A stretch of 64,000 bases of DNA from Absidia repens (Eukaryota > Mucoromycota > Mucoromycetes > Mucorales > Cunninghamellaceae), in contig MCGE01000048.1 in assembly GCA_002105175.1 (NCBI GenBank), forward strand, positions 62,001 through 126,000, in the 5' to 3' direction. Positions 42,329 to 54,881 of the stretch are shown piece by piece. The position numbers and the translations under genes are program-made. The notes under the pieces were generated by a model. The model saw nothing but the letters and a program-made list of their open reading frames with translations, searched no databases and was not told the DNA's origin. Position 1 is the stretch's first letter. Every line of letters begins with the position of its first letter.

Positions 42329-43380
42329 GACAGTGTTCCGTGGCGTTTCAATTGTATTTTAGCGGCCTTTCAATGTCTGAAGAAAGGGGAAATTTACAGA
42401 TTCACAAAAGTGGTAGAACATAGTCTGTTATTCATCTTCGTATTATATATCCAATCTTCTTCTTTATGTCTATTTACTCTGTACGTACCACGTTTTCCAA
42501 TAAAAAAAAAATATTGGCAGAATTAGAAAAATGTTTTGGCTTCCTTCGAAAAAAAAAAGAATACCTATTTCATTACTGAACAAACATCAATCGCACCCAC
42601 TGTCACACACGTTTGCCGTAGCAACAATAATATAATAATAGTAATAGAAGAGAATAAAGGGAAACTTGAGTGAAAGGACAACTCCCTAAATAAATAAGTA
42701 AGTCGAAACTAATTACACCACTGGATATCTTTTTAATACTAAAGACCGATTTTTTTAACACTTCTCGCCGGTCACTGTCATTCTTTTTTGTAAAATTTTG
42801 GTACCTGAATTTTTTTGGAATTTGCTATCTTTGGAATTTCCGCTATTTTATTTCTCGAGGACTGGGGAACTGTGAGATGTCGACATTGAGTTTATTTACT
42901 TGTTTATTTTTACACATCATTATTTTTTTGTAAGAACAAAATGTTAAGATTTCCTCGCTCTTAATCACACACTTATGAATGTAGATCACAAAAATGAGCT
43001 TTAATTAAAGTAGAGTATATATATGTATATAGCCATTGTCTACTACGAAATTCTACTGTTCAAAGCCTCGACCTTTCGTTTTTATCTACGAGGCATCATT
43101 TGATTGTATACAACACTAAAAAAGTGTACGTGCACGCTCTTTTTGTGAATTTAACTTCACCTATTTGACATTTCGATATGTGGCAATCGACGATATTTAA
43201 AATGACATTAATTTCAATGGAGGTACTGATGAAAAAAATACAGGTACCAGGCACCAGAACAAAAACAAAAAAAAAATCCTAATTGTCATTAATGATGGAA
43301 TGAAAAAGGACGGGGGATTGTGAGGAGTGTGGCAGAAAAATAAAATCATAATTGCAATGGATATAGAGAATTCTCTTCAT
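42226..43380. repeat. Upstream flank of F-box gene with repeat blocks shared with 56.4-56.8 and 62.6-63.3 kb
   Basis: 42324-42555 matches 62561-62635 plus 63140-63300 (GTGGCGTTTCAATTGTATTT, GTTATTCATCTTCGTA, ACGTTTTCCAATAAAA). 42720-43030 matches about 56450-56760 (TTTTGGTACCTGAA, GCTATTT-ATTTCTC, CACACACTTAT-like words). A run of about 33 A lies at 42293-42325. No gene is seen. Confidence 0.55.
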
Positions 43381-44800
43381 GAAAAACGATGGTGTCCAAA
43401 AAAAAAAAAAAAAAAAAAACGACAACATAATGCCGTCTATCCTGCACCCCTGTCTACAGCGCGATAAAACGTTTATCCCATCTCCTTGATTTCACATCAC
43501 ATATATAAGCCCAATTCCATAATAATTCAAAGACAATATTATTGAACCAAAAAAAAAAGTAATTTATTTTACAAGATATAGAAGAGAAAAAAAAAGACAA
43601 GATTGTACCAAAATGTTAATGATAATATAAAAATAACTATACAATCTACATCTATTAAAAAAAAACGCCAGTTGTTCTAGTCCATATCAACAAAGATCAC
43701 CATAATCCTATATCAGTCCAATGAAACCATGAACGTTACGCCCATCGTCAGAATCACCGTTTGCATTTTGTTTGCCGCTTCATCGATGTTGTTGTTGTTG
43801 ATTTAATGGATGTGTGTATCAGGAGCATGAATGGTTTTTTGTCGGTCGTATGTTGATCCAAAATAACGCATCAATGTGCTGGATGACCAAAAAAAAAAAA
43901 AAAAAAAAAAAACTGTATAAGCAAAATCGATGTTGTCGGCTTTTTCAGGGAAAATTTTTCATCAGTGTATGACAATAAAATAGTACAATAGAGGTAGGAT
44001 ATTTCAGTCCAAAGGGTGTTGCAGTCCATGGGATTCATTTTGAAAAGCTTCGCCTGGATTATCAGTTCCATCCAATAAATAAAACAGTGAGGGGTGTATA
44101 TGGTAGTTCCAGAGCGTGGACGCCCAAGTCACATTTTTGCGGAGGATGCGGGAGAGAGAGAGAGGGATAGGCAATGAGAGTGTCGAGCCATAGGCATAGG
44201 CAAGAGGAGTGATATTGTTGTGTGATACGTATGGTCACTTGGGGTTTTTAAGCTACAGAGACAGGAATGTCAGGATCAGGATGGGTTCAATGGTGAATTT
44301 TTTTTTTTTTTTTGCCCTGGCATGATCCACTTCTCTAACCGTGGGATATGTGTTGGTGATAAAGAAGTCCAAGCCAAAGCGCCAAAGTTGAGTTTGTTTT
44401 GAAACAATGATGCTACCCAAGACTTTTCGTGAACGGTAGTCTTCTTTCGTTATTCTGTTGGACTCGAGATCAACGATGACGTGTAAAAAAAGATCATGAC
44501 TGAAAGTGCAAGTACGAAAATTGTCTTGAACGAGATGTAAAAAAAAAAAATAAAGCTGGGACCCAGTTCCATGAATAAAAAAAAAAAAAAAAAGGTTCAA
44601 TTCCCGATGGTTGCTAATGGTGGCCTTCCATTTTTAATGGATAGTTTCGACTCGCTCGGTTTTGTGTATTCTTTCTATTCTTTTACATGACCACCACCAT
44701 CGAACAACTGCCGACTGAACTATTTTAAAAAAAAAAAAATTGTGCAATATGTCAATCCACAAAGACTTTCTACGTTTCCGCATATCCACCACAAACAACT
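43381..44800. other. Intergenic with possible unassigned minus-strand exons
   Basis: Several A runs of 15-24 bases (43399, 43890, 44300, 44578). Minus frames at 44253-44600 (SHDLFLHVIVDLESNRITKE, then GSIIVSKQTQLWRFGLDFF) and about 43990-44200 (NVTWASTLWNYHIHPSLFYL, DGTDNPGEAFQNESHG) have natural-looking composition and could be exons of one gene, but no domain or clear splice pair was identified. Confidence 0.25.
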
Positions 44801-45560
44801 CTACATAGCCGTCAACCCTTTAGGCTGCGAGAGAAATAACGCTACCTTACGAAGCCATTCTTCATCATTCTGACGGAATCACAGCAGTCCTTGGGGAATT
44901 ACATATGCAAACTCAACATCAAATTGACTTGAACGACGATCAACTTTTACTACTGATGAGGAAACCTGAAACACGTTGGAGGTACAGGAACGACACCCCC
45001 CCCCTACAATGGATATCACCTACACCAAGTTTTACAGCATTTCCCGAACTATTGGCTCCCCCCCCCCCACCTAGCACCCGTTACGCTTCTTTCTATTGCA
45101 AAAGAAATGGCACGACGGACCCCCATGCGATGCCCCCTTTTTTTCTTTGAAACGCACCCAAACGCATCAGGCACCCCTCTCGGATTTGGTCCCGAAACAC
45201 ACGCTGCAGCGATTAACCCATCTTGACAAACGATTTTCCGCCGCGGCCTTCACCTGAAGTGACGCATATGGGGACTCTCGACAAACCATCAACGGGATAT
45301 AAAACTTTCATATGGTATGCGCGCATCAATGGGTTACGGACATGTCCATCCCTTACCTATGTCGGTCTGTAGACGGCTGTCAAAGATCATGGGGTTCATT
45401 TCAATGCAGCCGGTTATCACGGTGACGATCCATCATGACGATTTCCTCTGCTGCAGCAAAAGGCTTTGACATACGTTGCTTGGGATCAAGATGCTATCAA
45501 CAAAAAATTCAACTTGGAGATCTTTGTCCTCCGGACATGATGATGGTGACAACAACAAAA
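44801..45560 (+). pseudogene. Decayed coding remnant, unidentified
   Basis: One plus frame from about 45235 to 45541 reads EVTHMGTLDKPSTGYKTFIW, AVKDHGVHFNAAGYHGDDPS and QQKALTYVAWDQDAINKKFN with only two internal stops. Upstream, other frames read STRYASFYCKRNGTTDPHAM and GTPLGFGPETHAAAIN. C runs of 9-10 bases near 45000 and 45065 break the frame. It looks like a gene that lost function. I cannot name it. Confidence 0.3.
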
Positions 45561-46420
45561 AAAAAAAAAGGGGGCATTTCGCGTCCCTAGGAAGTGATTC
45601 ATTGGTATCCACAATCCAAAAAAAAGGGTGGGCTCGACTAACAAAGGTCATCTCTTTTTATTTATAGGATTCCTGTTGCGTGAACACAAGTAGTGACTTC
45701 CCTTCTCATGTGTAGGATATTATCAGTGGGGTGGGGGTTAGATGATGGAATCTATTTGACTTTTTTTGATTTGATTTGATTTTCAATAAAAAAAAAAATA
45801 CCTTGTACCTTTTTTTTTTTTTTTTTATTTTGAAATGAATGAATGGGTTGATTTGGTGCTAGTGAGCGGGTGTTGGAAAACGGGGAAAAAAATCAAAAAA
45901 AGGAATGGGCGACAATGAGATAAACCATTTTTTTTTTGATGATCAATCGAAAGTATATACAGTAATGTGATGTTATGAAGCTGCGCTGATTGCATTATTA
46001 TCACACACGGAATGGGCCTGAGTTTGAATGTTGGGTACCTGGATGATGATTTTTCCTTTGGAGGAGAAGGATATGGATTATTTTATAGTGTGAAAAAACA
46101 AACGTAGCTTTCGTTGTCAGAAAATAGAAAAATCAGTATCCATATCTATTGCTGAGATAGGTGACCGGGTTTTCATATTTTTACACCTCCAGGTCATCTC
46201 ACTCCATCATAGTTTAAGTTTAGATATATAAATAAATAAATTTTCCAGGCATGTCCTGTCATCGAGTGACAGCTTTCTACGATTATTCAGCAGGCTTGAA
46301 TTTGTATCTCTATAAATCGAGCAGAGAATTTTCCCTTTATCACCAGTTTTTTTTTTTTTTTTTTTTTTTTTTTTGGCCTTTTTTATACTATTTAGATCTA
46401 TATATACGTATATATGAACA
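45561..46420. other. Intergenic region upstream of the OYE gene
   Basis: Low-complexity A/T runs (45556, 45785, 45815, 46350) and no supported gene. The promoter of the flavin oxidoreductase should lie at the right end; a TATATATACG-type stretch is at 46398-46412. Confidence 0.4.
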
Positions 46421-47822
46421 ATGGTTCTTTTTTCTGCTGCAGAAAACAAATCCTTCCCTGCTGGAACGCCTCTGGATGCATCCAAAAATGATTCGCTTCT
46501 ATTTTCGCCGATTACTACAAGGGTAAGCTCCGCCCCCCCCCCCTTTTTTTTTCTTGAAGCGCTCAACGTCCTTGGTTTTTTTTTTTCATTGTGGCTATCG
46601 TCTAGTCAGTGACGGCGCACAACAAAATCGTGGTGGCACCTATGTGCATGTACAGTGCGGAAAATGGTTACATGAATGATTTCCATTTGGCTCATCTTGG
46701 CGCATTGGCTTTGAAAGGCGTCGGCAGTATTTTTATTGAAGCCACTGCTGTCGAAGCTCGCGGTCGTGTGTCTCCCCATGACGTCGGTTTATGGGAAGAC
46801 GGTCAGATCGCCGCTGTCAAAAAAGTGGTGGAGTTTATCAAAGCGCAAGGATCTGTACCAGGACTCCAATTGAATCATGCAGGAAGAAAAGCAAGTATGG
46901 GATCTCCCTTTTCTGGTTATCGGCTCATTCTTGAGCACGAAGGTGGTTGGAGTCAAGATATTGTTAGTTCCTCTGAGCTTCCTATGAATGAACGTCATGC
47001 CAATCCCCGTGCGCTCACAGTGGATGACATGTTGCTGGTGAAACAAAAATGGGTAGATGCTGCTCTTCGCGCTGATAAGGCTGGCGTTGAAATTTTGCAA
47101 ATTCATAGTGCGCACGGGTAAAAAAAAAAAAAAAAAAAAGGGGGGGGATTTACGGTCATATTGAAAGCTTGTTGATATAAATATAAATATATTAGTTATC
47201 TTTTGCATTCATTTTTGTCGGGTAACGTCAATAACCGTACGGATCAATATGGAGGCTCTCTGGAAAACCGACTTCGTTACCCTTTGGAAGTGATCAAGGC
47301 TATCCGTGATGCATGGCCTGCTGAGAAACCATTTTGGGTGCGTATTTCTTCTAGTGATTTTAAGAACGATGGAGCATTTTCCAAGGATGACCATGGATGG
47401 GATATTTACCAGTCTATTGAATACGCTAAGGAATTGAAAAAACTTGGTGTGGATGTCATTGATTGCTCATCTGGTGGCATTTTACCGGATGTCAAGGTAA
47501 AAAAAAAAAAAAAAAAAAAAAAAATCGCCATATGATCATGTAGAACTAATGTATATCTATTTTTTTTTTTTAGTATCCTGTTGGACCTTTATGGCAAGTC
47601 CCTTTCTCTGAAACCATCAAAAAAGAGGTTGGTATTGCAACAGGTGCTGTTGGAATGATTACCAAAGGCTCTGAGGGCGAATCCATCTTACAAGAAAACA
47701 AGGCTGATTTTGTCTGTGTGGCTCGGCAATTCCTTCGTGATAGCGGTTTTGCTTTAACGGCTGCTCGTGAACTGGGTGTTTCAGTGAAGTGGCCCAATCA
47801 ATTTGAACGTGCTCGTCAATAG
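46421..47822 (+). CDS. Old Yellow Enzyme-type NADH:flavin oxidoreductase, four exons, 387 aa
   Basis: Exons 46421-46522, 46606-47117, 47196-47496 and 47574-47822. All introns are GT-AG and the phases join one frame. The protein is an FMN-binding TIM barrel that reduces activated C=C bonds with NAD(P)H, probably cytosolic. It looks like the YqjM-like branch: PMCMYS gives the Cys48/Tyr50 pair, [13 protein letters not shown] supplies His201 and His204 that hold the substrate, and [16 protein letters not shown] and [19 protein letters not shown] are family signatures. The C-terminal phosphate-binding region is [19 protein letters not shown] followed by [11 protein letters not shown]. The first ATG in good context (ACAATGG) at 46421 was chosen. 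An acceptor-like TGCTGCAG just after it means an upstream exon cannot be excluded. Length fits fungal relatives. Confidence 0.9.
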
Positions 47823-49990
47823 CGTGTTTGTCTTGAAATCCAAAAACCAAATTAGTTTTTGTAGTAATAGATTATTTTTTTTTTACTACGTTATGATATT
47901 AATAAAGGGCTATATGTATATTATACTTGGAATTGTAAAATAAGATTTGATAAAAAACCTGGCGGAAAATTGGTGCCATGTATTGATTAAAGTGTAGTTT
48001 CGCTATGAACCATCCTTCAAAAAAAAAAAAGCAAGACGGGTCATTTCACACCTTAGTGGACAGCCCAGTAATGCCCAACATGCTCTTTGTTTGTTCTTTA
48101 CGTTATATTTCATTATATCATTCCTAACAAATTTCTGAGCTGGATATCTATAGTATGTCCAGTCTACTGGAGTTTACAATACTTGATAAGGAAAGATATG
48201 ATGAAGACACAAGCTAGACTGACTAATATGCATGGTATAGAGCAGACATAGATCCACAATTTATATTCACTGATCTAGAGCCGCAAACCAGCCACTGGGG
48301 CTCTAGCGAAAAGTAGTCATAGTGGGTAGGTTAGAAAGGGGTGTTTGATAGGACGGTGAGAGGACGAGTAATAAAAATGTATATTTTATTTGAAGGAATA
48401 TGGTAGATGCTAAACTAAGGGCATGGGATTCATTGTAAAAAGGGATCTGTTGATGGTAGCATGATGAACACGCATGTGGGAAGATCGGAAGAATGGCCAA
48501 ACACTAATCTAACGGGACCAATGTAGAAAGAAATCTAATATATTGTACTGTACAAGGTTGCGGAAACTAGACAACTGTCTTTTACTGAGTAGATATAAGA
48601 ACAGTCAACACTAATCAAAAAGGACAAGGATACAAAGAATTTCTTAAACAAGACATAAGAGAGACTAAGGGGACATTTTTATTGACGCATGTAAAAATAG
48701 ATATACTTTATTCATATGTGAATACAAGCTAACACTACATTAAGCTAATGGTGGCTCCAAACAGCCAACCAATGGTGGTTGCACATCCGAAATCCAAAAT
48801 GGAAGGGTTTCCCCATGCATGTTGTCATCCCTGATCTAAAAAACCCTTCTAAGCTAGTCCTGATACTAATCTAAGATCACCACAATCTCAAAAAGATTAC
48901 AATGGCGAAGAAAACCCTACCGAAAAAAAAAAATGTGAGAAACAAAAAAAACCATGGGCTGGATTTGAAATGTCTTTCCTGGTTACTCTCAGGGGTTGGC
49001 GTGCGACTTTTTTTTTTGTCCGTTACAAAAAAAGGTACCCCCTTTTTTTTTTTTTTTGACTTCCCTCTTCTTTTTACAATTGTCAATACCATACAACATC
49101 ATCAAGATAGGGGCTCTATTACGATTACAGCAGTCAACAATGGCGTTTCTCTCTCCTTTTTGAAGCAAGTTCCACCACTCACCATGGACAACATTTGGTT
49201 TTCTTCTCTTGAGGCATTCACAATCAACATAGAACAGCCCGCCCCTGGTTTATCATTCATCGTAGAATAGGTTACCCACTTTACGTGGGCTCGTTTACAT
49301 TGAGTTAAGCTTATTCTGCAACGAAGCCTCATTCTACATATGATATAGCTTCGATTTATGGTAGGTGTTATAGTACTGTTGTTAGTTTCACTTGATGTTA
49401 ATAGTCATAGCTCATTTACGTCTGAATAAAAATTACTGTCGTGGCAATGTAATTCCACCATCAGAATAAGTTACTGAAATATGATATCACAAGAAATTCA
49501 AATCATGTATGAATGTACTTTTTGTATCGTTTTTGGATTCTTACAAGGTCCATACAATTATGCATCAAATACTGTGTTACACCTATGATTAATGGGAGAG
49601 GGATGGGGGTGTTTGATTACACGATGTCAGGGATTACCTGGCCATTTCAATCGGTGTAAGTTGCATTAAATGTTTTTGGAAATGTGAGAATGTTTAAATC
49701 TAGGCAAAATCTTTGAGTTTGGGAGTGTTCCCGAGTCTTTCCATATTGACATGATGGCTGAAAACGGGCATTCAATATAGATCCATTCAGGTAATTAAAA
49801 ACAGAAAAGATTTACTTTACCTAATACAGCCATCATCTCGTTTTCGCGATAGCTCCAATAAAAAAAGTTTGTTCAAGTGATGTTTATTTATTTAATTTAT
49901 GATCAGAGAGTATCACATAATAAAAGTAATAGGAATAATAATACTACAAATTCAGCTTATCATATGATAATAATAATTATAATAAACTAA
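47823..49990. repeat. Left flank of P450 duplication unit (copy A)
   Basis: From about 48015 the sequence matches 57760 onward (GGTCATTTCACACCTTAGTG, GCCCAACATGCTCTTTGTTT, GGAAAGATATGATGAAGACA). A 45-bp stretch is missing at 48356 relative to 58107-58151, and about 110 bp around 48505-48615 are present here but absent from the other copy, bounded by ACACTAATC direct repeats. 48700-48960 is a diverged inverted repeat-C copy. The open frame 48902-49270 is not conserved in the other copy and is not considered a gene. Confidence 0.75.
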
Positions 49991-49997
49991 CACGTTT

Positions 49998-51207
49998 TTA
50001 GTATCTTCTCTTAAAAATGATGTCGAGGTTCTTTGCTGTCAAGACACCAACATTATTTGTCACTGCCTCATTTTTATGAATGGAATCTTCAGGTAATCGC
50101 CATTCGTATTTACGCACTACAAAAAAAAAAAAAAAAAAAAGTAAGTTTCTCGTCCGTTTTTTTTAAAAAAGTAAAAACTTACATAGAGAAGAAAGCATCA
50201 CACGTTGTTCCTCCAAACTAAACTGCATCCCGATACACATTCGCTGACCATTGAAAAAGGGAGACCAAGCCATCGCACCTCCATCTCTGCCGCCCGCCGC
50301 TGATGTCTTTTGATCGGCTTCACCACTGGGAGCAAAACGACTTGGGTCATACGTTTCTGGATCATCCCATACATGAGGATTATGATGTAAATCATAGATA
50401 TCGACCACAATAGGAGTGCCTTTTGGAAGATGAACACCGACCAGATTGGTGTCCTCGGTGGTTTGACGTGGCATGCCAGTGGTAACAGGTCCATGGAACC
50501 GCATGGTTTCTTTGATCACTTGGTTGATATAGTCAAATTGCCGTATATCTTCATACGTTGGTAAAACATCGTGTGGATCATCGCCCAAAACTTGAATGGC
50601 TTCCTCGCGTGCCTTTTGTTGGATGTCAGGATGACGTGCCAATGCATGGATGGCAAAGGATAATGCGTTAGCGGTAGTGTCATGACCAGCTATTTTTTTT
50701 TTTAAAAAAAAAACAAGTCAGAGATGTAACTGAATGTGTGTGTGTGTGTTATGTGACCTTACCCAAGAAAAACACAGTCAAGTTGTTTTTAACTTCCTCA
50801 GTGGTCAAAATACTGCCGCCTTCAGAGAATTCACTTTCCAACATTAATGTCAGCAAATCCTTTTCACCATCATCTTCATCATCATGAGAGGCACCATTGT
50901 TGTCTTGCATTTTCTTGTTGTATTTTTCTTGCAATATTCGACGTTTCTTTTCAATGACACCAGTTAGCATACCATGGAATGTATCCACAAGTTCATATCT
51001 CTTTTGGCGATCTCGGAGGAGCCAACGAAAACGACTGTCGAGGAATGGCAGGAAGAAGAAGACGGGGTCCAATACAGCATCAAAGATATTATTATACACC
51101 GTGGCCCAGTCACTGTCTTTATGAATAATTGCATCAAAGTCAAATCTATCGTTTCAAAAAAAAAAAAAATTAATTAATTACTCCCTTGTTTTCCTGGAGG
51201 TGATAGT

Positions 51208-51243
<36 letters not shown>

Positions 51244-52134
51244 AAAGCCTGCTTGCCCAATAACATCTTTGAGAGCCCAGAAGAAAAGAAAAAAAAAGTA
51301 TGAAGTTAGACTATTTCAGGGGGCGGAGGCAAACCTGAGGCGTGACTTACCCAAAGTATATCTTCCCATTAAAGATGTCACATCAACAGGCTTCCCGTTG
51401 GAATCATCCACTACCTTGAAGACTTTGTGCCCAAGAACACTAAAAAGTTTGACCGGCTTGCTTTTATGGAAAGCGGGATTTATCAGCTAAATATAATTGA
51501 AAAGAAAAACAAGATGAGAATATGAACAAATACAAACGCTTATTTTCAAGTGTATGGACCTTTCTATGTTTTTTCCATTCATTCTTATCATGCTCAAAAA
51601 GGATATTTTTCTGTCCAATAAACTTATAGAATAAAGTATCCTTTTGAGTGGTAAATGCATTTGCCTTCGCATAGATATCTATCACATTTTTTTTTTTTTT
51701 ATAAAAAAGTAGTAGCTGAGTCAATAGGAATGTGGGTGTGTGTAAATGATCTCTATTTGTTATTATTATTATTGCTTTTATTTACCAGTTTTTAAAAAGA
51801 ATTGTTTGGCTGCTTCAGGGGTAGCCACATGCACTGTCCAGCCCAACCGTTCAGGTTTCAAATACATGGCACTCGTATCCAACAATGGCATTGTCAATGC
51901 CTTGGAAATCACACCAACGGGTTTCTTTTGCACCATAGACATGATAAAAAATTTGAGATAATTGACATGAGGAATGTGTCGCAATTGGTGAGGAGGATGG
52001 ATTAATTTCCCAATGGTTTGCCGATAAAGAATCACCAAAGAAATAGTCGCAAGAAGAGCGGTTTTCGATGAAAACCTCTGCGGAAAATGCTTATTTAAAT
52101 TTTCGATAAATAAATTGATCTTGTCCATAGTCAT
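49998..52134 (-). CDS. Cytochrome P450, copy A, seven exons, 545 aa
   Basis: Exons: 51786-52134, 51560-51678, 51351-51486, 51242-51266, 50763-51145, 50183-50689 and 49998-50116; phases fit throughout. An N-terminal membrane anchor (ALLATISLVILYRQTIG) precedes the proline/basic hinge, so it should sit in the ER membrane facing the cytosol and receive electrons from P450 reductase. Signatures: W-x-x-H-R-K (NEWKKHRK/LINPAFH), LDVIGQAGFGFDF, I-helix AGHDTT (338-343), K-helix ETMR (398-401), DPSRFAP, and heme loop FFNGQRMCIG with ligand Cys near 489. All are intact. Exon 4 has only 25 nt. Intron 2 has a weak donor (GTCCAT). It may belong to a mucoromycete-type family such as CYP509, but that is a guess; the substrate is unknown. 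Confidence 0.92.
51242..51266 (-). other. 25-nt micro-exon of P450 copy A
   Basis: Codes for VIGQAGF plus split codons on both sides; flanked by CTCAAAG (acceptor) and GTAAAAA (donor) on the minus strand. It is needed to join LD to GFDF, a motif expected in P450s, and is conserved at 60880-60904. Confidence 0.85.
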
Positions 52135-52186
52135 TGTGAAGAGAAAAAAAAAAAAAAAAAGGAAATCGGGAATCTGGCCGTGCTTT

Positions 52187-52193
52187 TTTTATA
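52187..52193 (-). promoter_or_regulatory. Probable TATA box of P450 copy A
   Basis: TATAAAA on the minus strand, 53 bp upstream of the ATG and conserved in copy B (61831-61837). An A-run lies between it and the start codon. Confidence 0.5.
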
Positions 52194-52199
52194 GTGGAT

Positions 52200-52900
52200 G
52201 ATGGATCATCATGCTCGGCCGGATTTGAATGAAGTCAGCCATGCATAATAAAAAAGTCCCTCCCCGGAAAAATTAGTTCCCCCACATATAAAAAAAAACG
52301 CACTGGCCACCAAACTTTGTTTTTATTAGCATTGATTGAAGATTTTGGATCTCAGAAACTTACCTTTTACTGGTGGTATCACAAAAGCATATATTGACTC
52401 CTGGCATAAAGAAGATGCGGATGCCTTTTTTGATCATATGCACGGTAAAACCCAAAATACTGCCGGCCTTGTTACTCACTACACATTCGCAGCCTTCCTA
52501 CTATCATAATACTTATTTTAAAGGAGAAACTAATTCTTCCGAGATCTATCATAGGATAAATTCATGTTAAATAGCCCTTACAATCCAGAGCAAGGCACAT
52601 GACACTGTACAAATTTATAGCAAAATAATAATTATAATAATAATAACATGTATATTCATATGGATTATACTAAATGCAGACAAAAAAAAATGTGGGAGTG
52701 TTGAAAAATCCAAGGTTGTACCAGCAGTATTACCACATCTTGAAAAAATTAAGTAGAAATTTCTTATTTGTTAGATCTTACGTATAATTTAGTCATACCC
52801 CTTATTTTTTCAAGAGGGGAGCAGGGGTATTGGACCTATTTATACGAAAGACACAAAAATTACCCTGCTTCAACATCATTTGTATATACGTGTTAAAAAA
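52200..52900. repeat. Right flank of P450 duplication unit (copy A)
   Basis: Matches 61845-62550, including GATGGATCATCATGCTCGGC, CCAAAATACTGCCGGC, GAGATCTATCATAGGATAAA and GTTGTACCAGCAGTATTACC. The similarity ends near the A-run at about 52895. Short frames on both strands differ between copies. Confidence 0.7.
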
Positions 52901-54100
52901 AAATTAGTAGGATATATAAATCAAAAAAAAGTGTTATTTTTTATCAAAGGAAGGAAATAATATACTATGCTACAGCAGAAAAGGAAAACTACATATATCT
53001 ATATTAAATACTATCAAACCAGGTAAACAGAATTATCTCATTGGTTCCATCTATATATTGAATTGTCCATCACTACTACAAGAGATCCATTTGTGCCGTC
53101 GTCGGCTTTAGATTGTTGTATGCTTCAATAAAAGAGAACCCATTTGTCGTTCCCATACTCTGTAAAGTATATTATACCTCTTTTTATAATAGTACCTTTG
53201 AATTAGTGGCTGGCTATTTCTCCAAATCTCCCAGTAGCGTTCCTGTCAACATATCCTTCCATCCAAACCCTTGTTACAATGAGCCCCTTTTGTCACCTTA
53301 GTGTTAGTATCCTTCCAATATGCTCCAATAAAATTTGTCGTACTAATTAAATATCCTCAAGACAACGTTTGACAGTAAAAAATGCCTACTCAAAAATCTC
53401 CCAGATCCAGCGTTCACATGACATATATTATCAAACAAGGAATAACAGGACGAAGTAAATCACCTCCGTTTTGTTCCACCCAAAACAACTTTAACACGTC
53501 TCTTTCCCTCAAGCACAACGTGTTCATAATCGGCACCAGTGCCATTATGGAAATGACGCCTACAACTACGAGTTTCCCATCTTCGTCCACTTTTTGATCT
53601 TTTTTTTTTTTATGAACAGCAACCGCCATCTCCGTGCTATCTTTCTATTCTCATAGCACCTCCTGAATAACCTTCTCATCCAGCAATCGCATGGGACTTT
53701 TAATGGTCGCTGCTGCACTATTCCTTCCTGCAACTGGTCCGATATCCTTTTGGAAAAGAAATTTTGGCTTTTAGGTCTCACTCATTCTTTTTATTTTATT
53801 GATATATTTTATATATTCAGTTGTCACTCTCACCGTTACATAGCATTCCTTTTACCCATCCCCTTTTTTTTTTTTTTTTTTTTTTTGTTGAAATCAAATC
53901 ATTGAAATTGACCCTTGATTAATCTTCATATGTATACTGTGTTTATAGGATGAATTTCTTTTTTTCTTCCATTCAATATGCTTCTCTAATGATTACTAAT
54001 AGATATTTTACTCCGTTTGCCGATGTACTATAATGTACACTATTTATCATCTTCAATCCACGTCTTGCATAATTTTAAAAGAAGAAAAAGTGGAAAAATC
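52901..54100. other. Intergenic, no gene supported
   Basis: AT-rich. The small frame at 53382-53597 (MPTQKSPRSSVHMTYIIKQG) has no recognised domain and no second copy. A T run lies at 53865-53886. Confidence 0.4.
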
Positions 54101-54144
54101 TAGTTTTATTTATTTATTGATGACACCATCATTAGGCCACTTTT

Positions 54145-54840
54145 TCAATATATATTGAAAACGATACCATTATCATCATTTTCATGATGATCCCATTCTT
54201 TTCCATAGAAACTAGTAGAATCAGGAGTATAGATCGCCCATTTGTTTTCTACAGAATCTCCGATCAGATACAGTTCACAACAATCCCTGATTCGCCAAGA
54301 GCCAAATAACTCCTGGATACTTTGGTCAAAGTAACCGATACGTACAAAGTCCGTAAACAAAGAGGGTTCGAGTTGAAAATAATCGCCTAGTATTTGTGCA
54401 TGACGGTCAATATTCATCCCATCATCAATCTGATATTGCGTGGAATATTTCTTGGGTGTCAATTGAAGAAAATAATAAAGGTGCGAGTCACGAACATGTT
54501 GATTAAGTATAATGGTGGATTTGTTGTCCAAGTCAAAATTGAGTGGATGTTTTTGGGCAAGGTATTCGAATGTTCGCTTAGATATTACCGATGTTGCAAA
54601 TGTCGGAAATACAAGCTCCTGGGATTCTAAAGTAGCTCGGGTCCCAGCTAAAAATAAAAGGGTCAACTTGTCTTTGATATCCATGATCTCGAATAGTTTT
54701 AATTTGACCGAAGTCATAGTATTCAGTTTCCAATCAGCTACTTGGTTGATTTTGTCCTTATACTTTGATTGCGGCAAAATGGCATAAAATCGATCTTCTA
54801 CGTATAGAAATTAATATAAAAATATAAACCATACTGCCAA

Positions 54841-54881
<41 letters not shown>

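Noticed and set aside
44600..44625. tRNA B-box-like GGTTCAATTCC
   Set aside because: The flanking bases cannot form a T stem or acceptor stem; no A-box upstream.
48902..49270. 122-codon ORF in the P450 left flank
   Set aside because: The frame is not conserved in the duplicate at 58616-59000 and contains A/T-run translations.
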